Origin: Planctomycetota bacterium
GTDB taxonomy: Bacteria > Planctomycetota > UBA11346
Direction: 5' to 3'
Length of the DNA stretch: 39,493 nucleotides
NCBI GenBank assembly: GCA_027859175.1
Contig: JAQIBG010000428.1
Coordinates: 1 to 39,493, forward strand
The notes beneath the pieces are model-generated. The model had not been told where the DNA came from. It saw only the letters and a list, made by a program, of their open reading frames with translations, and ran no database searches. Position numbers and translations under genes: made by a program. Of this stretch, positions 14,638 through 22,826 are shown piece after piece. The number at the start of each line of letters is the position of its first letter. Position 1 is the stretch's first letter.

Positions 14638-17313
14638 CTACTCCGACTTCAAATCCAGCCGATAATTCTGCTCATCCCGACGCAGCTTGACCGGATCGCT
14701 ACCAGCAACGCCGGCGATCACGCCGCGGCGTGCAAGCACCCGCACCTCTACTGCCGCGTCAGCGTCTGCGCTGAGATTCTTGAGCTGCTTGAGAACGCCG
14801 CGTTGTTGCGCCAAGCGTGCGCGGGCTGCTTCGGCTTCGCTCTCGAGTTCGCCCTGACGAGCTTCTAGTTCTTCGAGCATGCGGCGCTGGCGTGATAACA
14901 TGCCTTCGTTTACATAGGCGGCATTGTCAAACCGCGCCTGTTTGCGCTGCATGGTGCCGAGTTCGCCGCCCATCTGCTGGACAGCGCGCTGCAAAGACGC
15001 GCGCTCAGACGCCAAGCGGCGCTCGGCCAAGCGCGCCATCTGCGCTTGATCCTCATAGCCTGCGTGCTGCCCCGCCAACAGTTCGGTGGTCGTTCCCCGT
15101 TCGTCGCCGGCATAATCACAGATCACGCTGCCAGCCGCGGTCAAACGTCCACCAACAACGCGTTGAACATGGATATCGCCGGTCGAGACCAGTTCACAGT
15201 GCTCAACCGCACCAGCAATTTTCAACGAACCGGCAACCACCTTGCGCACGCAGGTGCCATCAATGCTCAACTGATCCGGCGTCATGACCGGCGCATCGCC
15301 GGCTAAAATGTCGCCATGAATTTCTATCGATCCGCCCGCCTCAATGTGCGCATCGGCCAAGTCGCCCATGATCACCACGTCAGCACCACAGCTGATCTTG
15401 GCGCCGGCCATCACCGAACCGCGCACCACCACCACGTCGTCGGTCTCAATCGGCGCATCATTGGGCCCCAAGTCGCCCTTCACCTCGACGGCAGTCACCA
15501 CGCGGATCATCCCATCATGACGCTGCTGCACATAGCCCGGCAAGGTGGAACGCAGGCTCAGAGTTCCGTCGCGGCCGCGCACGATTTCCGTTCCCGGACC
15601 AGCCTGGCCATCGGGAGTCAACGCTGGTAGCGGCGGCGGATCAACTTTGTGGCCAAAAATATTCATGCCGGCACGCCCGGGATCAGCGTCTTGCCACACA
15701 GCCAGCACCACACCAGCTTGCACCTCGGCCAAATTGCGGACCTCGCCTCCAGTCAAACTTTGATCGGCCACGGCCTGAGCCATGCGGAAACCTGCCGGTT
15801 CGCCCTCGCGCATCACGATGCCAGCAGAAATGCGAACGCGACCCGAGTGATCAGCCGGGCCCTTCCACAAACGCTGCACGGCAGCGGCATCGATCCCGAA
15901 ACACATCCCAGACGTTCGCACGGCGCGCTCGGTTGCCTCGCGTGATGGAATCACGCCAGGGCGAAACAGCGCAACAGCACTCATCTGGTCTGGCGCCACC
16001 CGCACCAGCACCGGCTCAGCATGCGGCGCCAATTCTTTGCCGCGCACATCGCAGCCACGCACACCAGGGGTTGGCGGGTCGCCTACTGCAATAACCAAGC
16101 GACGTGCCCGATCGCTTGTCCGGGTGGCATCGTTGAGGGCCCCATTCTGAATCCCATAGATCACCTCGGCCACATCCAATAATTTATCAAGCAGCACGCG
16201 CGGAAAATGCGTGCCGGGTGCCAGATGAATCCAGGCCTGGAGGCCGTCTTCCGATACGTGAATCCGAGTCGCCAACTTCAAAAGCTGCCGCCGGTCGAGC
16301 CCCATCTCGCGCTCAACCCGCGCCGTGGTCATGGGCTCACCACCAGTCGGGGCTGCCGCGAGATCTTCCTTCGCTGGCGTCTTGTCCCGCTGCGGGCTGC
16401 CTACCTCAGGCGGCCGCGAGTGACCGCCCGATGAGTAGCTCTCGGTTCCACGCCGCACGGCCCCACCACGCTCGAGCGCAGCCAATGCGGCCTCGCAGGC
16501 CTGAACCATTGCCATGCTGGTCTGAAACCGACCAGCGCGGTCTTTCGCCATGGCGCGTGCGATCAGCTCCACCGTGGCCGGTGACAGATCGGTTCGGGCT
16601 TTGCTCGGATCGGGCGGCTCCTTGTTGAGCACGGCCATGATAGTATGGATCGGCGTTTCGCCACTGAAGGGCGGCCGACCAACCAGCAAACAATACAGGG
16701 TGGCGCCCAAGGAACAGATGTCAGACCGGATATCAACATCGCTCTGTCCACCGGCCTGCTCTGGCGACATATAGGCCGGAGTTCCCACCGGCACCCCGGG
16801 CGAGGTCAACTGATCATCGGTGACGGTGTCGCGCACCAAACCCAGATCGGCCAACTTGGCGCTCCCGCGCTGGGTCAGAAAAATATTGGCGGGCTTGATA
16901 TCGCGATGAATCAAGCCGGCGGCCTCGATCGGGGCGAGACCGGTGGCCGCATCGCGCACAATCGACAGCGCCCGGTCTTCGCCCAACTGCCCGTCGAGAC
17001 TCTTGAGCAACTGGCTACAATCGCCACCAGTCACCAACTCAAGGGCCATGTACAACATGCCCTTTTCTTGTCCCACATCAAAACAGGTGATGACGTTGGG
17101 ATGATTGATCCCAGCAGCAGCACGGGCCTCGCGCAGAAAGCGTTCGTTAACCTCTTTGCGCGCCATCAGGCTCGGCATCATCACCTTGAGCGCCACCTCG
17201 CGCCCAAGTGCAGACTGCTCGGCACGATACACCCGCCCCATGCCACCCTCGCCCAGAACGCCGAGAATGCGGTAGGGACCGATTTGTTTAGGATGCTGCG
17301 CGGTGCCGCTCAC
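14638..17313 (-). CDS. Ser/Thr protein kinase fused to a FapA (DUF342) module, paralogue 1
   Basis: Residues 14-275 are a Hanks-type kinase: GEGGMGRVY P-loop (21-29), K43 in ALKV, E62 in the C helix, HRDIKPAN (D138), DLG in place of DFG (156-158) and MSPEQ (182-186). A linker of about 55 low-complexity residues follows. Residues 335-890 match FapA/DUF342: SEDGLQAWIHLAPG and a VIYGI segment (350-390), GDPPTPGVRG (411-420), a short-repeat beta-helix (about 605-745, VVVRGSVMAGAKISCG), a coiled coil (about 755-845) and a conserved tail, RRGVIAGVAGSDPVKLRRD. No membrane helix is visible, so it should be cytoplasmic. FapA proteins are linked to flagellar assembly in vibrios, and the beta-helix resembles bactofilins. 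The start is GTG. It lies 75 bases downstream of its paralogue. Confidence 0.88.
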   Translation of the reverse strand: MSGTAQHPKQIGPYRILGVLGEGGMGRVYRAEQSALGREVALKVMMPSLMARKEVNERFLREARAAAGINHPNVITCFDVGQEKGMLYMALELVTGGDCSQLLKSLDGQLGEDRALSIVRDAATGLAPIEAAGLIHRDIKPANIFLTQRGSAKLADLGLVRDTVTDDQLTSPGVPVGTPAYMSPEQAGGQSDVDIRSDICSLGATLYCLLVGRPPFSGETPIHTIMAVLNKEPPDPSKARTDLSPATVELIARAMAKDRAGRFQTSMAMVQACEAALAALERGGAVRRGTESYSSGGHSRPPEVGSPQRDKTPAKEDLAAAPTGGEPMTTARVEREMGLDRRQLLKLATRIHVSEDGLQAWIHLAPGTHFPRVLLDKLLDVAEVIYGIQNGALNDATRTSDRARRLVIAVGDPPTPGVRGCDVRGKELAPHAEPVLVRVAPDQMSAVALFRPGVIPSREATERAVRTSGMCFGIDAAAVQRLWKGPADHSGRVRISAGIVMREGEPAGFRMAQAVADQSLTGGEVRNLAEVQAGVVLAVWQDADPGRAGMNIFGHKVDPPPLPALTPDGQAGPGTEIVRGRDGTLSLRSTLPGYVQQRHDGMIRVVTAVEVKGDLGPNDAPIETDDVVVVRGSVMAGAKISCGADVVIMGDLADAHIEAGGSIEIHGDILAGDAPVMTPDQLSIDGTCVRKVVAGSLKIAGAVEHCELVSTGDIHVQRVVGGRLTAAGSVICDYAGDERGTTTELLAGQHAGYEDQAQMARLAERRLASERASLQRAVQQMGGELGTMQRKQARFDNAAYVNEGMLSRQRRMLEELEARQGELESEAEAARARLAQQRGVLKQLKNLSADADAAVEVRVLARRGVIAGVAGSDPVKLRRDEQNYRLDLKSE

Positions 17314-17388
17314 ACGACAAGGCTAGCGCAATCAGCGGCCACAGCAACCACGCAGAAGGCGGGTTCAACTGACCGTCGCGTCAGCTTG

Positions 17389-20013
17389 TTACTGGGCCTG
17401 CAGGCGAAAATCGCGCTTATCGCGGCGCAGCCGCATCGCATCTGATCCGGCCACCCCGGCCACCACACCACGGTGGGCAACATGAGCCACGTGGACCTCG
17501 GCAGACTGGTTTTCGGCCTGGGCCTGCAGGGTTCCGACTAACTCACGCTGCGCCGCCAAGCGTGCGCGGACACCCTCCACGGCGTGTTCAGCATCACCCC
17601 GCGCCTGCTCCAAAGCTGCCAAGCGCTGCCGATGGCGCGCCAAGGCAGCATCCGACACCCAATTGACTCCGTCCAGCCGCACCGAGCGACGGTCAGCGCG
17701 ACTGCGCTCACGCTCAATCCGGCTGCATAAGCTGGCCAAGCGCTCACTCTCAGCACGGATCCCCCGCTCAGCCAGGGTAGCCATCCGCAGCATCTCGTCA
17801 TAGGCCACATTGTAGCCAGCCCACAGCTCGGTCGCGGTGCCATCGGCATCGCCGGCGATATCGAGCAGCACGCTGCCGCCGGCAACAATCCGGCCGCCAA
17901 CCGCCCGCCGAACCCGCACTTCACCAGTCGCCACCAGATCGCTGTGCACGGCGTTGCCCCCAACCACAATCGAACCGGCCACCACGGTGCGAGCCAAGTC
18001 GCCATCAACCACCAATCCGTTGCCCGCCACCACCGCCTCGTCGCCCTGCGTCATGCTTCCCCGCACCTGCACACAGCCGCCGCTTTCAATGCAGGCATTG
18101 TGCACATCGCCCAGCACCACCACATCCGACCCGCACGAGATCCGCGCACCGGCCTCAACGTCGCCATGCACCACTACCAAGTCATCGGTCTCAATGGCCG
18201 CAGCGCTGGCACTCAGATTGCCCCTGACCTCATAGGCCGGCACCACGCGCACCACACCATCCACGCGCTGCTGCACCACACCCGCGGTTGCGGCGCGCAA
18301 GATCAGCACCCCGTCTTCATCGCGAGTCAACTCAACACCCTCGCCAGCAAAATCACCAGGGCGGCGCGCCGGCTCAACCGGCGGCACTAGGCGATACCCC
18401 TGCACGTCGAAACCTGGCGCGCCTGGCGCCATATCTTGCCAGCGCGCCAAACACTCGCCGTCAATCACTTGGCTCAGATTCGCGAGTGCCAGCAAGGCGT
18501 CTGCGCCTGCTGATGCCGTCTCGCACAAGCGGAACCCAGCCGCCCGACTGGGAATCGGCTTACGTCCGCGAGCCACAACCACGCGACCTGCCAGCGCAGG
18601 GTCGCCTGTTTGCACGGCGCGCATCGCGGTGTGGTCGCGCCCATACACCACCCCGCTCGCGGCCAAGGCGCGGTCCAAATCTGCCGACGACACCCGATAG
18701 CCAGGCCGAAACAAGACGTAGGCCTCCATCGCATCGCCGCTCATTCGCACTTCCACCGACGTGTCCAAGGGTGGAATCGCAGCCGCGTACACATCGCCAC
18801 CACCCACGCCGGGTGAAGGCGGCGTGCCCTGCGCCAACACCAATCGGCGCGCTTGCCGACAGCGCCGACTCGCGTCGACAATGGCACCGTCACGCAAACC
18901 CACACTGACGCCGGCCGCCTTTAACACCGCGCGCGTCAGCGCCACCGGCATGGCCGCCCCCGGCGCGAGGTACAACCAGGCTTGCATGCCATCTTCGTCA
19001 ACATGGATATGCCGCGCCAAGCGACTGAGGCGCTGTGGGTCAACCGCCTCCAATTGCTCATCAAGGACGGGATTCGAGCCCGAGTAGTCATCCTCGCGCC
19101 GCAACTCAACCACGCGATTGGCCAGAGGGGTCAAGCTAACCCCGTTGGCTGCCTGATTCTCGTCTCGAACCTGTGAGCGTGAACGAATCGCATCCAAGGC
19201 CGTCTCACAAGATAGCCGAAGTGCTTTCGCCGCCACATAACGCTCATCGCGATCGAACGACAAGGCGCGCCGCAAAATTATACGCAGATCTTCACTGACA
19301 TGAGCGGCAGCACGCGGAATATCGGCAATCTCGCCCCGGCCAGCCTGCTGCAGGGCCTCGAGTGCTGATCCCGTCAAAACCGGCGGCCGCCCGGTCACCA
19401 TCGCGAACAGGCTTGCACCCACGGCGTAAATATCACTACGGATATCCAAGTCTTCGCCGCGTGCCTGCTCGGGCGCCATAAAGGCTGGTGTGCCCAGTGG
19501 CAAACCGCTTGAGCTGTGTTCACCCACTTGACGAGCGAGGCCGAGGTCGGCCAACTTGGCGCGACCCTCGCCATCCAAGAATACATTCGCCGGCTTGATA
19601 TCGCGATGGATCAAACCTGCCGCTTCAATTGCCTCAAGGCCAGCCGCCATATCGCGCGCGATGCTCAAAGCTCGAACCTCATCAAGCCGGCCACCGGCAC
19701 GCGCCATCGCCGCGGCCACATCGCCACCCGCAACCAGCTCCATCGCCATAAAGGGCATATCGTCCACAATCCCGGCATCGTACACCGTAACCACATTGGG
19801 ATGGTTGACGCGTGCCGCTACCTGGGCCTCGCGCACAAAGCGCCGCCGCGCGTCGTCACTACCAACGCAGCGCGCCGCCAACACCTTGAGTGCCACCACC
19901 CGCTCAAGATCCACCTGAACCGCGCGAAACACCCGACCCATCGCGCCTGCGCCGAGGAGCTGTTCGATTCGATAACCAGTAAGCTGGATCGCCTGTTTAG
20001 TGCCTGAAGTCAC
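17389..20013 (-). CDS. Ser/Thr protein kinase fused to a FapA (DUF342) module, paralogue 2
   Basis: This 874-residue protein has the same layout as its downstream neighbour. The kinase at residues 14-275 has GAGAMGRVF, K43, HRDIKPAN with D138, DLG at 156-158 and MAPEQ; key residues fall at the same positions as in the paralogue. The linker is about residues 280-325. The FapA region starts at about 330 (DEDGMQAWLYLAPG), with GTPPSPGVGGGDV, beta-helix repeats (about 595-735, VVVHGDVEAGARISCG), a coiled coil (about 745-840) and the tail HRGVVAGVAGSDAMRLRRD. No membrane segment or signal peptide is visible. The GTG start lies six bases from a strong -10 box, suggesting a leaderless mRNA. Tandem duplication is likely, but the paralogues are well diverged. 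Confidence 0.88.
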   Translation of the reverse strand: MTSGTKQAIQLTGYRIEQLLGAGAMGRVFRAVQVDLERVVALKVLAARCVGSDDARRRFVREAQVAARVNHPNVVTVYDAGIVDDMPFMAMELVAGGDVAAAMARAGGRLDEVRALSIARDMAAGLEAIEAAGLIHRDIKPANVFLDGEGRAKLADLGLARQVGEHSSSGLPLGTPAFMAPEQARGEDLDIRSDIYAVGASLFAMVTGRPPVLTGSALEALQQAGRGEIADIPRAAAHVSEDLRIILRRALSFDRDERYVAAKALRLSCETALDAIRSRSQVRDENQAANGVSLTPLANRVVELRREDDYSGSNPVLDEQLEAVDPQRLSRLARHIHVDEDGMQAWLYLAPGAAMPVALTRAVLKAAGVSVGLRDGAIVDASRRCRQARRLVLAQGTPPSPGVGGGDVYAAAIPPLDTSVEVRMSGDAMEAYVLFRPGYRVSSADLDRALAASGVVYGRDHTAMRAVQTGDPALAGRVVVARGRKPIPSRAAGFRLCETASAGADALLALANLSQVIDGECLARWQDMAPGAPGFDVQGYRLVPPVEPARRPGDFAGEGVELTRDEDGVLILRAATAGVVQQRVDGVVRVVPAYEVRGNLSASAAAIETDDLVVVHGDVEAGARISCGSDVVVLGDVHNACIESGGCVQVRGSMTQGDEAVVAGNGLVVDGDLARTVVAGSIVVGGNAVHSDLVATGEVRVRRAVGGRIVAGGSVLLDIAGDADGTATELWAGYNVAYDEMLRMATLAERGIRAESERLASLCSRIERERSRADRRSVRLDGVNWVSDAALARHRQRLAALEQARGDAEHAVEGVRARLAAQRELVGTLQAQAENQSAEVHVAHVAHRGVVAGVAGSDAMRLRRDKRDFRLQAQ

Positions 20014-20019
20014 GACGTA

Positions 20020-20048
20020 AGTATACTGACCACAAACACGCGTCGCAA
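20020..20048 (-). promoter_or_regulatory. Sigma-70-type promoter of the kinase-FapA genes, probably leaderless
   Basis: Read on the minus strand, TTGCGA (20043-20048) and TATACT (20020-20025) are separated by exactly 17 bases, matching four of six and five of six consensus bases. The -10 box ends six bases before the GTG start at 20013, so transcription should begin at or next to the start codon, leaving no ribosome-binding leader. Confidence 0.6.
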
Positions 20049-20170
20049 GGCGACGTAGCCAAAGTCACGCAGGGGTGCACCACCATCCCTGGAGTTTCAG
20101 GCCCAAAGCTGAACAATGTCTGCATCCGAAGACCACTAGACCACATCCATCTCGCATTAGGATTCGAACC

Positions 20171-20524
20171 ATGTCGGCGACATTATTTCGAGCGATTGCA
20201 GGTAGTGCCTGCGGCCTCGCTCTCATCGGTTTGATTGTCAGTATCGTGCGCGGCATGAATCACGGACCGATCACCACAGCAGTCGCCGACATGGCGGCCA
20301 ATCCCTGGGGCTTGGCCACCCTGATCGACGTGTACATCGGCCTAGCAATGGTCGCCGTGTGGCTGTGGTGCGTTGAACGGCGTCTCGGCCCGCGCCTGAT
20401 TTGGATCCCCTTACTGTTTGTACTCGGCAATGTGGTCACCCTGCTGGTCTTGCTGCTCCGTTTGCGGCACAGCGACTCCCTGAGCACGTGGCTGCTCGCA
20501 GCCCGCGGGAAACGCGATGCCTGA
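20171..20524 (+). CDS. Small membrane protein, DUF1475-like
   Basis: The start at 20171 has AGGA eight bases upstream (20159-20162); an earlier in-frame ATG at 20075 adds a non-conserved His/Pro/Arg-rich stretch. The 117-residue protein has about three membrane helices. The segment NPWGLATLIDVYIGLAMVAV, then an ERRLGPRLIWIP loop and LLFVLGNVVTLLVLLLRL, resembles the DUF1475 family, recognised by eye. Its function is unknown. The end overlaps the start of the membrane kinase gene by eight bases, so the two are cotranscribed and may act together at the membrane. Confidence 0.7.
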   Translation: MSATLFRAIAGSACGLALIGLIVSIVRGMNHGPITTAVADMAANPWGLATLIDVYIGLAMVAVWLWCVERRLGPRLIWIPLLFVLGNVVTLLVLLLRLRHSDSLSTWLLAARGKRDA

Positions 20525-22127
20525 ACCCGGCTTCACCGCTCGCAGCACAGTCTTCCTGAGTGAAAACGGCCCCAGCCACGACGACGCCACGTCAGCGCCG
20601 GCATCGCGCGAACTGGTGCAGGCTATCACCACCTCTGCCCACAACCGCTTACGCGTGCTCGCGACCATCGGCTTCGGCACCTTTGGCATTGGCACCATAC
20701 TCAGCCTAGCGCTACCGCCCTTGCTCGGCAAACCGCTACGCATCAGCCTGATTTTCGCGGTGCTGTGCGGATCGCTGACCCTGCTATCGTTGGTCATGCG
20801 CTGGGTCGCGCGCGATACCCGACGCGCACCCAAGCGCATTGTCAGCTACGCACTCAGCTATGTTGTGGTGGCCGCGTGGGCCATGGCCGCCGCTGAGATC
20901 CTGCTGCGTGTCGATATCGATCGACGCTACGATGGCGTATCCGGCATCTGCATCTGGATCGTCTTGTTTCCGCTGCTGGTGCCGTGCCGACCACTGCACG
21001 CACTGTACACCGGCCTTGCAGCAGCCCTTGGCCTGCCGCTGGCCTATGCCTGTGGCCGCCTACTCGACATGCCGGCGGTCAGCATCAACCAAATGATCGA
21101 TTGGTTTGCCCCACCGGTATTCTGCGCCGGTCTCGCCTTTGCGGCAGCATGGAGCGTGCACCGCTTAACCGAGGCCCTGGCCAAGGCGCGCGAAGAAGTC
21201 CGAGCGATGGGCTCCTACGAACTCGAAGAACGACTCGGCGCTGGCGGCATGGGCGAAGTCTGGCGCGGCCGCCACCGCATGTTGCCACGCGCAGCCGCCA
21301 TCAAGTTCATTCGCAGCGCCGATGGCCTGGAACTCAGCCCCGAGCACAGCCGCGAGCTCGCCCGTCGCTTCGAACGCGAGGCCCGCGCCATCGCGCTGCT
21401 TGAATCGCCGCACACCGTGCGCCTCTACGACTTTGGCATCGACGACGAAGCGCGCTTCTATTACGCGATGGAATTACTCAACGGCACTGATCTCGAAAGC
21501 CTCGTCTTCAAGCATGGTCCCCAACCACCAGAACGCGTGCGACATATCCTGTACGCGGTGTGCCGCAGCCTGAGCGAAGCCCACGACAAGGGCATGGTCC
21601 ACCGCGACATCAAACCTGGCAACGTGATGCTGTGCCAAATCGCCGATCAGCTGGATCAAGTCAAGGTGCTCGACTTCGGCCTCGTTAGCCTCACCCAAGA
21701 ACGTTTGGTTGGCGAGCTTGGCAGCGCCGGTAATTCCGGCATCGCTGGCACCCCCGGCTATATCGCCCCTGAGTTGGTTTTCGGCGGCGCGCCGGCCGAT
21801 GCCCGCAGCGACCTCTACGCCGTCGGCGCGCTCGGCTACTGGCTGCTAACCGGCACCAGCGTGTTTCCCACGCCCGATGGCGGCGAAGACATGGTTGCCC
21901 ACTCGATTGACCGCCCGCCCCATCCCGGCCAACGGGCCCAGCGCAGCTTGCCCGACGAGTTGTGTGCCCTGGTGATGCAGTGCCTCGAGAAACGTCCAGA
22001 GGCCCGGCCTGAATCCGCCGCAGCGCTACGTCACAGTCTGGAAACGCTAGCGATGCCCGAGTGGACGCAGGACGCCGCCACCGCGTGGTGGCAGCAGATT
22101 AACGACGGCGCAAGCCATCAATCGTAA
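20517..22127 (+). CDS. Membrane Ser/Thr protein kinase with N-terminal six-helix domain
   Basis: The order is reversed relative to most bacterial receptor kinases: about six membrane helices come first (roughly residues 46-70, 75-97, 108-130, 141-156, 161-182, 197-215), then a short linker, then the kinase at 234-515. The kinase is complete: GAGGMGEVWR (241-250), K263 in AIKF, HRDIKPGN (D364), DFG (386-388), GTPGYIAPEL (411-420) and DARSDLYAVG. No extracellular sensor domain of any size is present, so sensing may occur within the membrane. The gene overlaps the DUF1475-like gene by eight bases upstream. Its last 29 bases overlap the 3' end of the opposing TetR gene. Confidence 0.9.
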   Translation: MPEPGFTARSTVFLSENGPSHDDATSAPASRELVQAITTSAHNRLRVLATIGFGTFGIGTILSLALPPLLGKPLRISLIFAVLCGSLTLLSLVMRWVARDTRRAPKRIVSYALSYVVVAAWAMAAAEILLRVDIDRRYDGVSGICIWIVLFPLLVPCRPLHALYTGLAAALGLPLAYACGRLLDMPAVSINQMIDWFAPPVFCAGLAFAAAWSVHRLTEALAKAREEVRAMGSYELEERLGAGGMGEVWRGRHRMLPRAAAIKFIRSADGLELSPEHSRELARRFEREARAIALLESPHTVRLYDFGIDDEARFYYAMELLNGTDLESLVFKHGPQPPERVRHILYAVCRSLSEAHDKGMVHRDIKPGNVMLCQIADQLDQVKVLDFGLVSLTQERLVGELGSAGNSGIAGTPGYIAPELVFGGAPADARSDLYAVGALGYWLLTGTSVFPTPDGGEDMVAHSIDRPPHPGQRAQRSLPDELCALVMQCLEKRPEARPESAAALRHSLETLAMPEWTQDAATAWWQQINDGASHQS

Positions 22128-22689
22128 GCGTCACCAGAGTCTTGAATAGCTGGGTGGGCTGACTGGCATTGGCCGCCACGTCAACCGGGTTAGCCAAGCT
22201 CTCAACGCTGGCCAAAAACACCGTCAACACCTGATCCACATCCAGGTCATTGCGCAGGTATTCGGCGTCGATGCCCTTCTGGACCATGCGGCGGAGCAGA
22301 CCGAGCAGAGCCTGCTGGCGCTCGCCATGGCTGTTCTCATACAGGTCTGGCGACTTGGTTCGCAGGTCGGCAAACAAGACTCCGCTGGTTGAGGCGATAT
22401 GTACCGCCACCTTGCCCAGCACGTCACGTAGGCATTCGATGTAGCCATCACCGCACTTGGCGTTCTCTGCGAACAGGTGCACCAACTGGTCTTCGATCTC
22501 GCCGTTGATGCGGCTCAGCACCGCCTGCAGCAAGGCCTCTTTAGTCTCGAAGTGCTTGTACAGCGTCTTCTTACTGCGCCCAATTGAGCGCACGATTTCA
22601 TCGGTCGATACGCGCGAATATCCAAATTGGACAAAGTAGCCACGCGCGGCATCGACGATCTCGTGTTGGACCTGACTGGGTTCATCCAT
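22099..22689 (-). CDS. TetR-family transcriptional regulator
   Basis: The N-terminal helix-turn-helix is clear: AARGYFVQFGYSRVSTDEIV, then GRSKKTLYKHFETKEALL. The ligand-binding C-terminal domain of about 130 residues is variable, as usual. The start at 22689 (MDEPSQVQHEIVDAAR) gives the normal short lead into the HTH. Other in-frame starts are ATG 22749 and a TTG at 22725 that has AAGGAGG just upstream, so the N terminus is uncertain by up to 20 residues. It is divergent from the lipid-modification operon, and an inverted repeat lies between them, so it probably represses that operon and perhaps itself. The ligand may be a fatty acid or acyl-CoA, as in many TetR regulators near lipid genes, but this is inference. 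Confidence 0.9.
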   Translation of the reverse strand: MDEPSQVQHEIVDAARGYFVQFGYSRVSTDEIVRSIGRSKKTLYKHFETKEALLQAVLSRINGEIEDQLVHLFAENAKCGDGYIECLRDVLGKVAVHIASTSGVLFADLRTKSPDLYENSHGERQQALLGLLRRMVQKGIDAEYLRNDLDVDQVLTVFLASVESLANPVDVAANASQPTQLFKTLVTLTIDGLRRR

Positions 22690-22779
22690 TGGTGATGCAT
22701 GTTCACGTAATGCGCTTCTACGCAAGGGCCTACCCTCCTTGGTCGCCATCAGCGCCCGCGAGTGTGTCGAGAATGTACT

Positions 22780-22809
22780 TGGAAACCATGGAAACCCTAT
22801 TAGTTTCCA
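22780..22809. promoter_or_regulatory. Probable TetR operator between divergent genes
   Basis: A perfect inverted repeat, TGGAAAC-(7)-GTTTCCA, spans 22789-22809. A third TGGAAAC half-site lies in direct orientation at 22780-22786, nine bases upstream. The site ends 17 bases before the first gene of the lipid operon (22827) and lies within its likely promoter; TATTAG (22799-22804) is a weak -10 candidate inside the operator spacer. A bound repressor here would block the operon. Confidence 0.6.
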
Positions 22810-22826
22810 GGTGGAGTTCAAGCCAG

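Noticed and set aside
20014-20170. tRNA or small RNA gene in the kinase divergent region
   Set aside because: No cloverleaf arms or TTCGA-type T-loop in correct context were found; the only clear signal is the minus-strand promoter.
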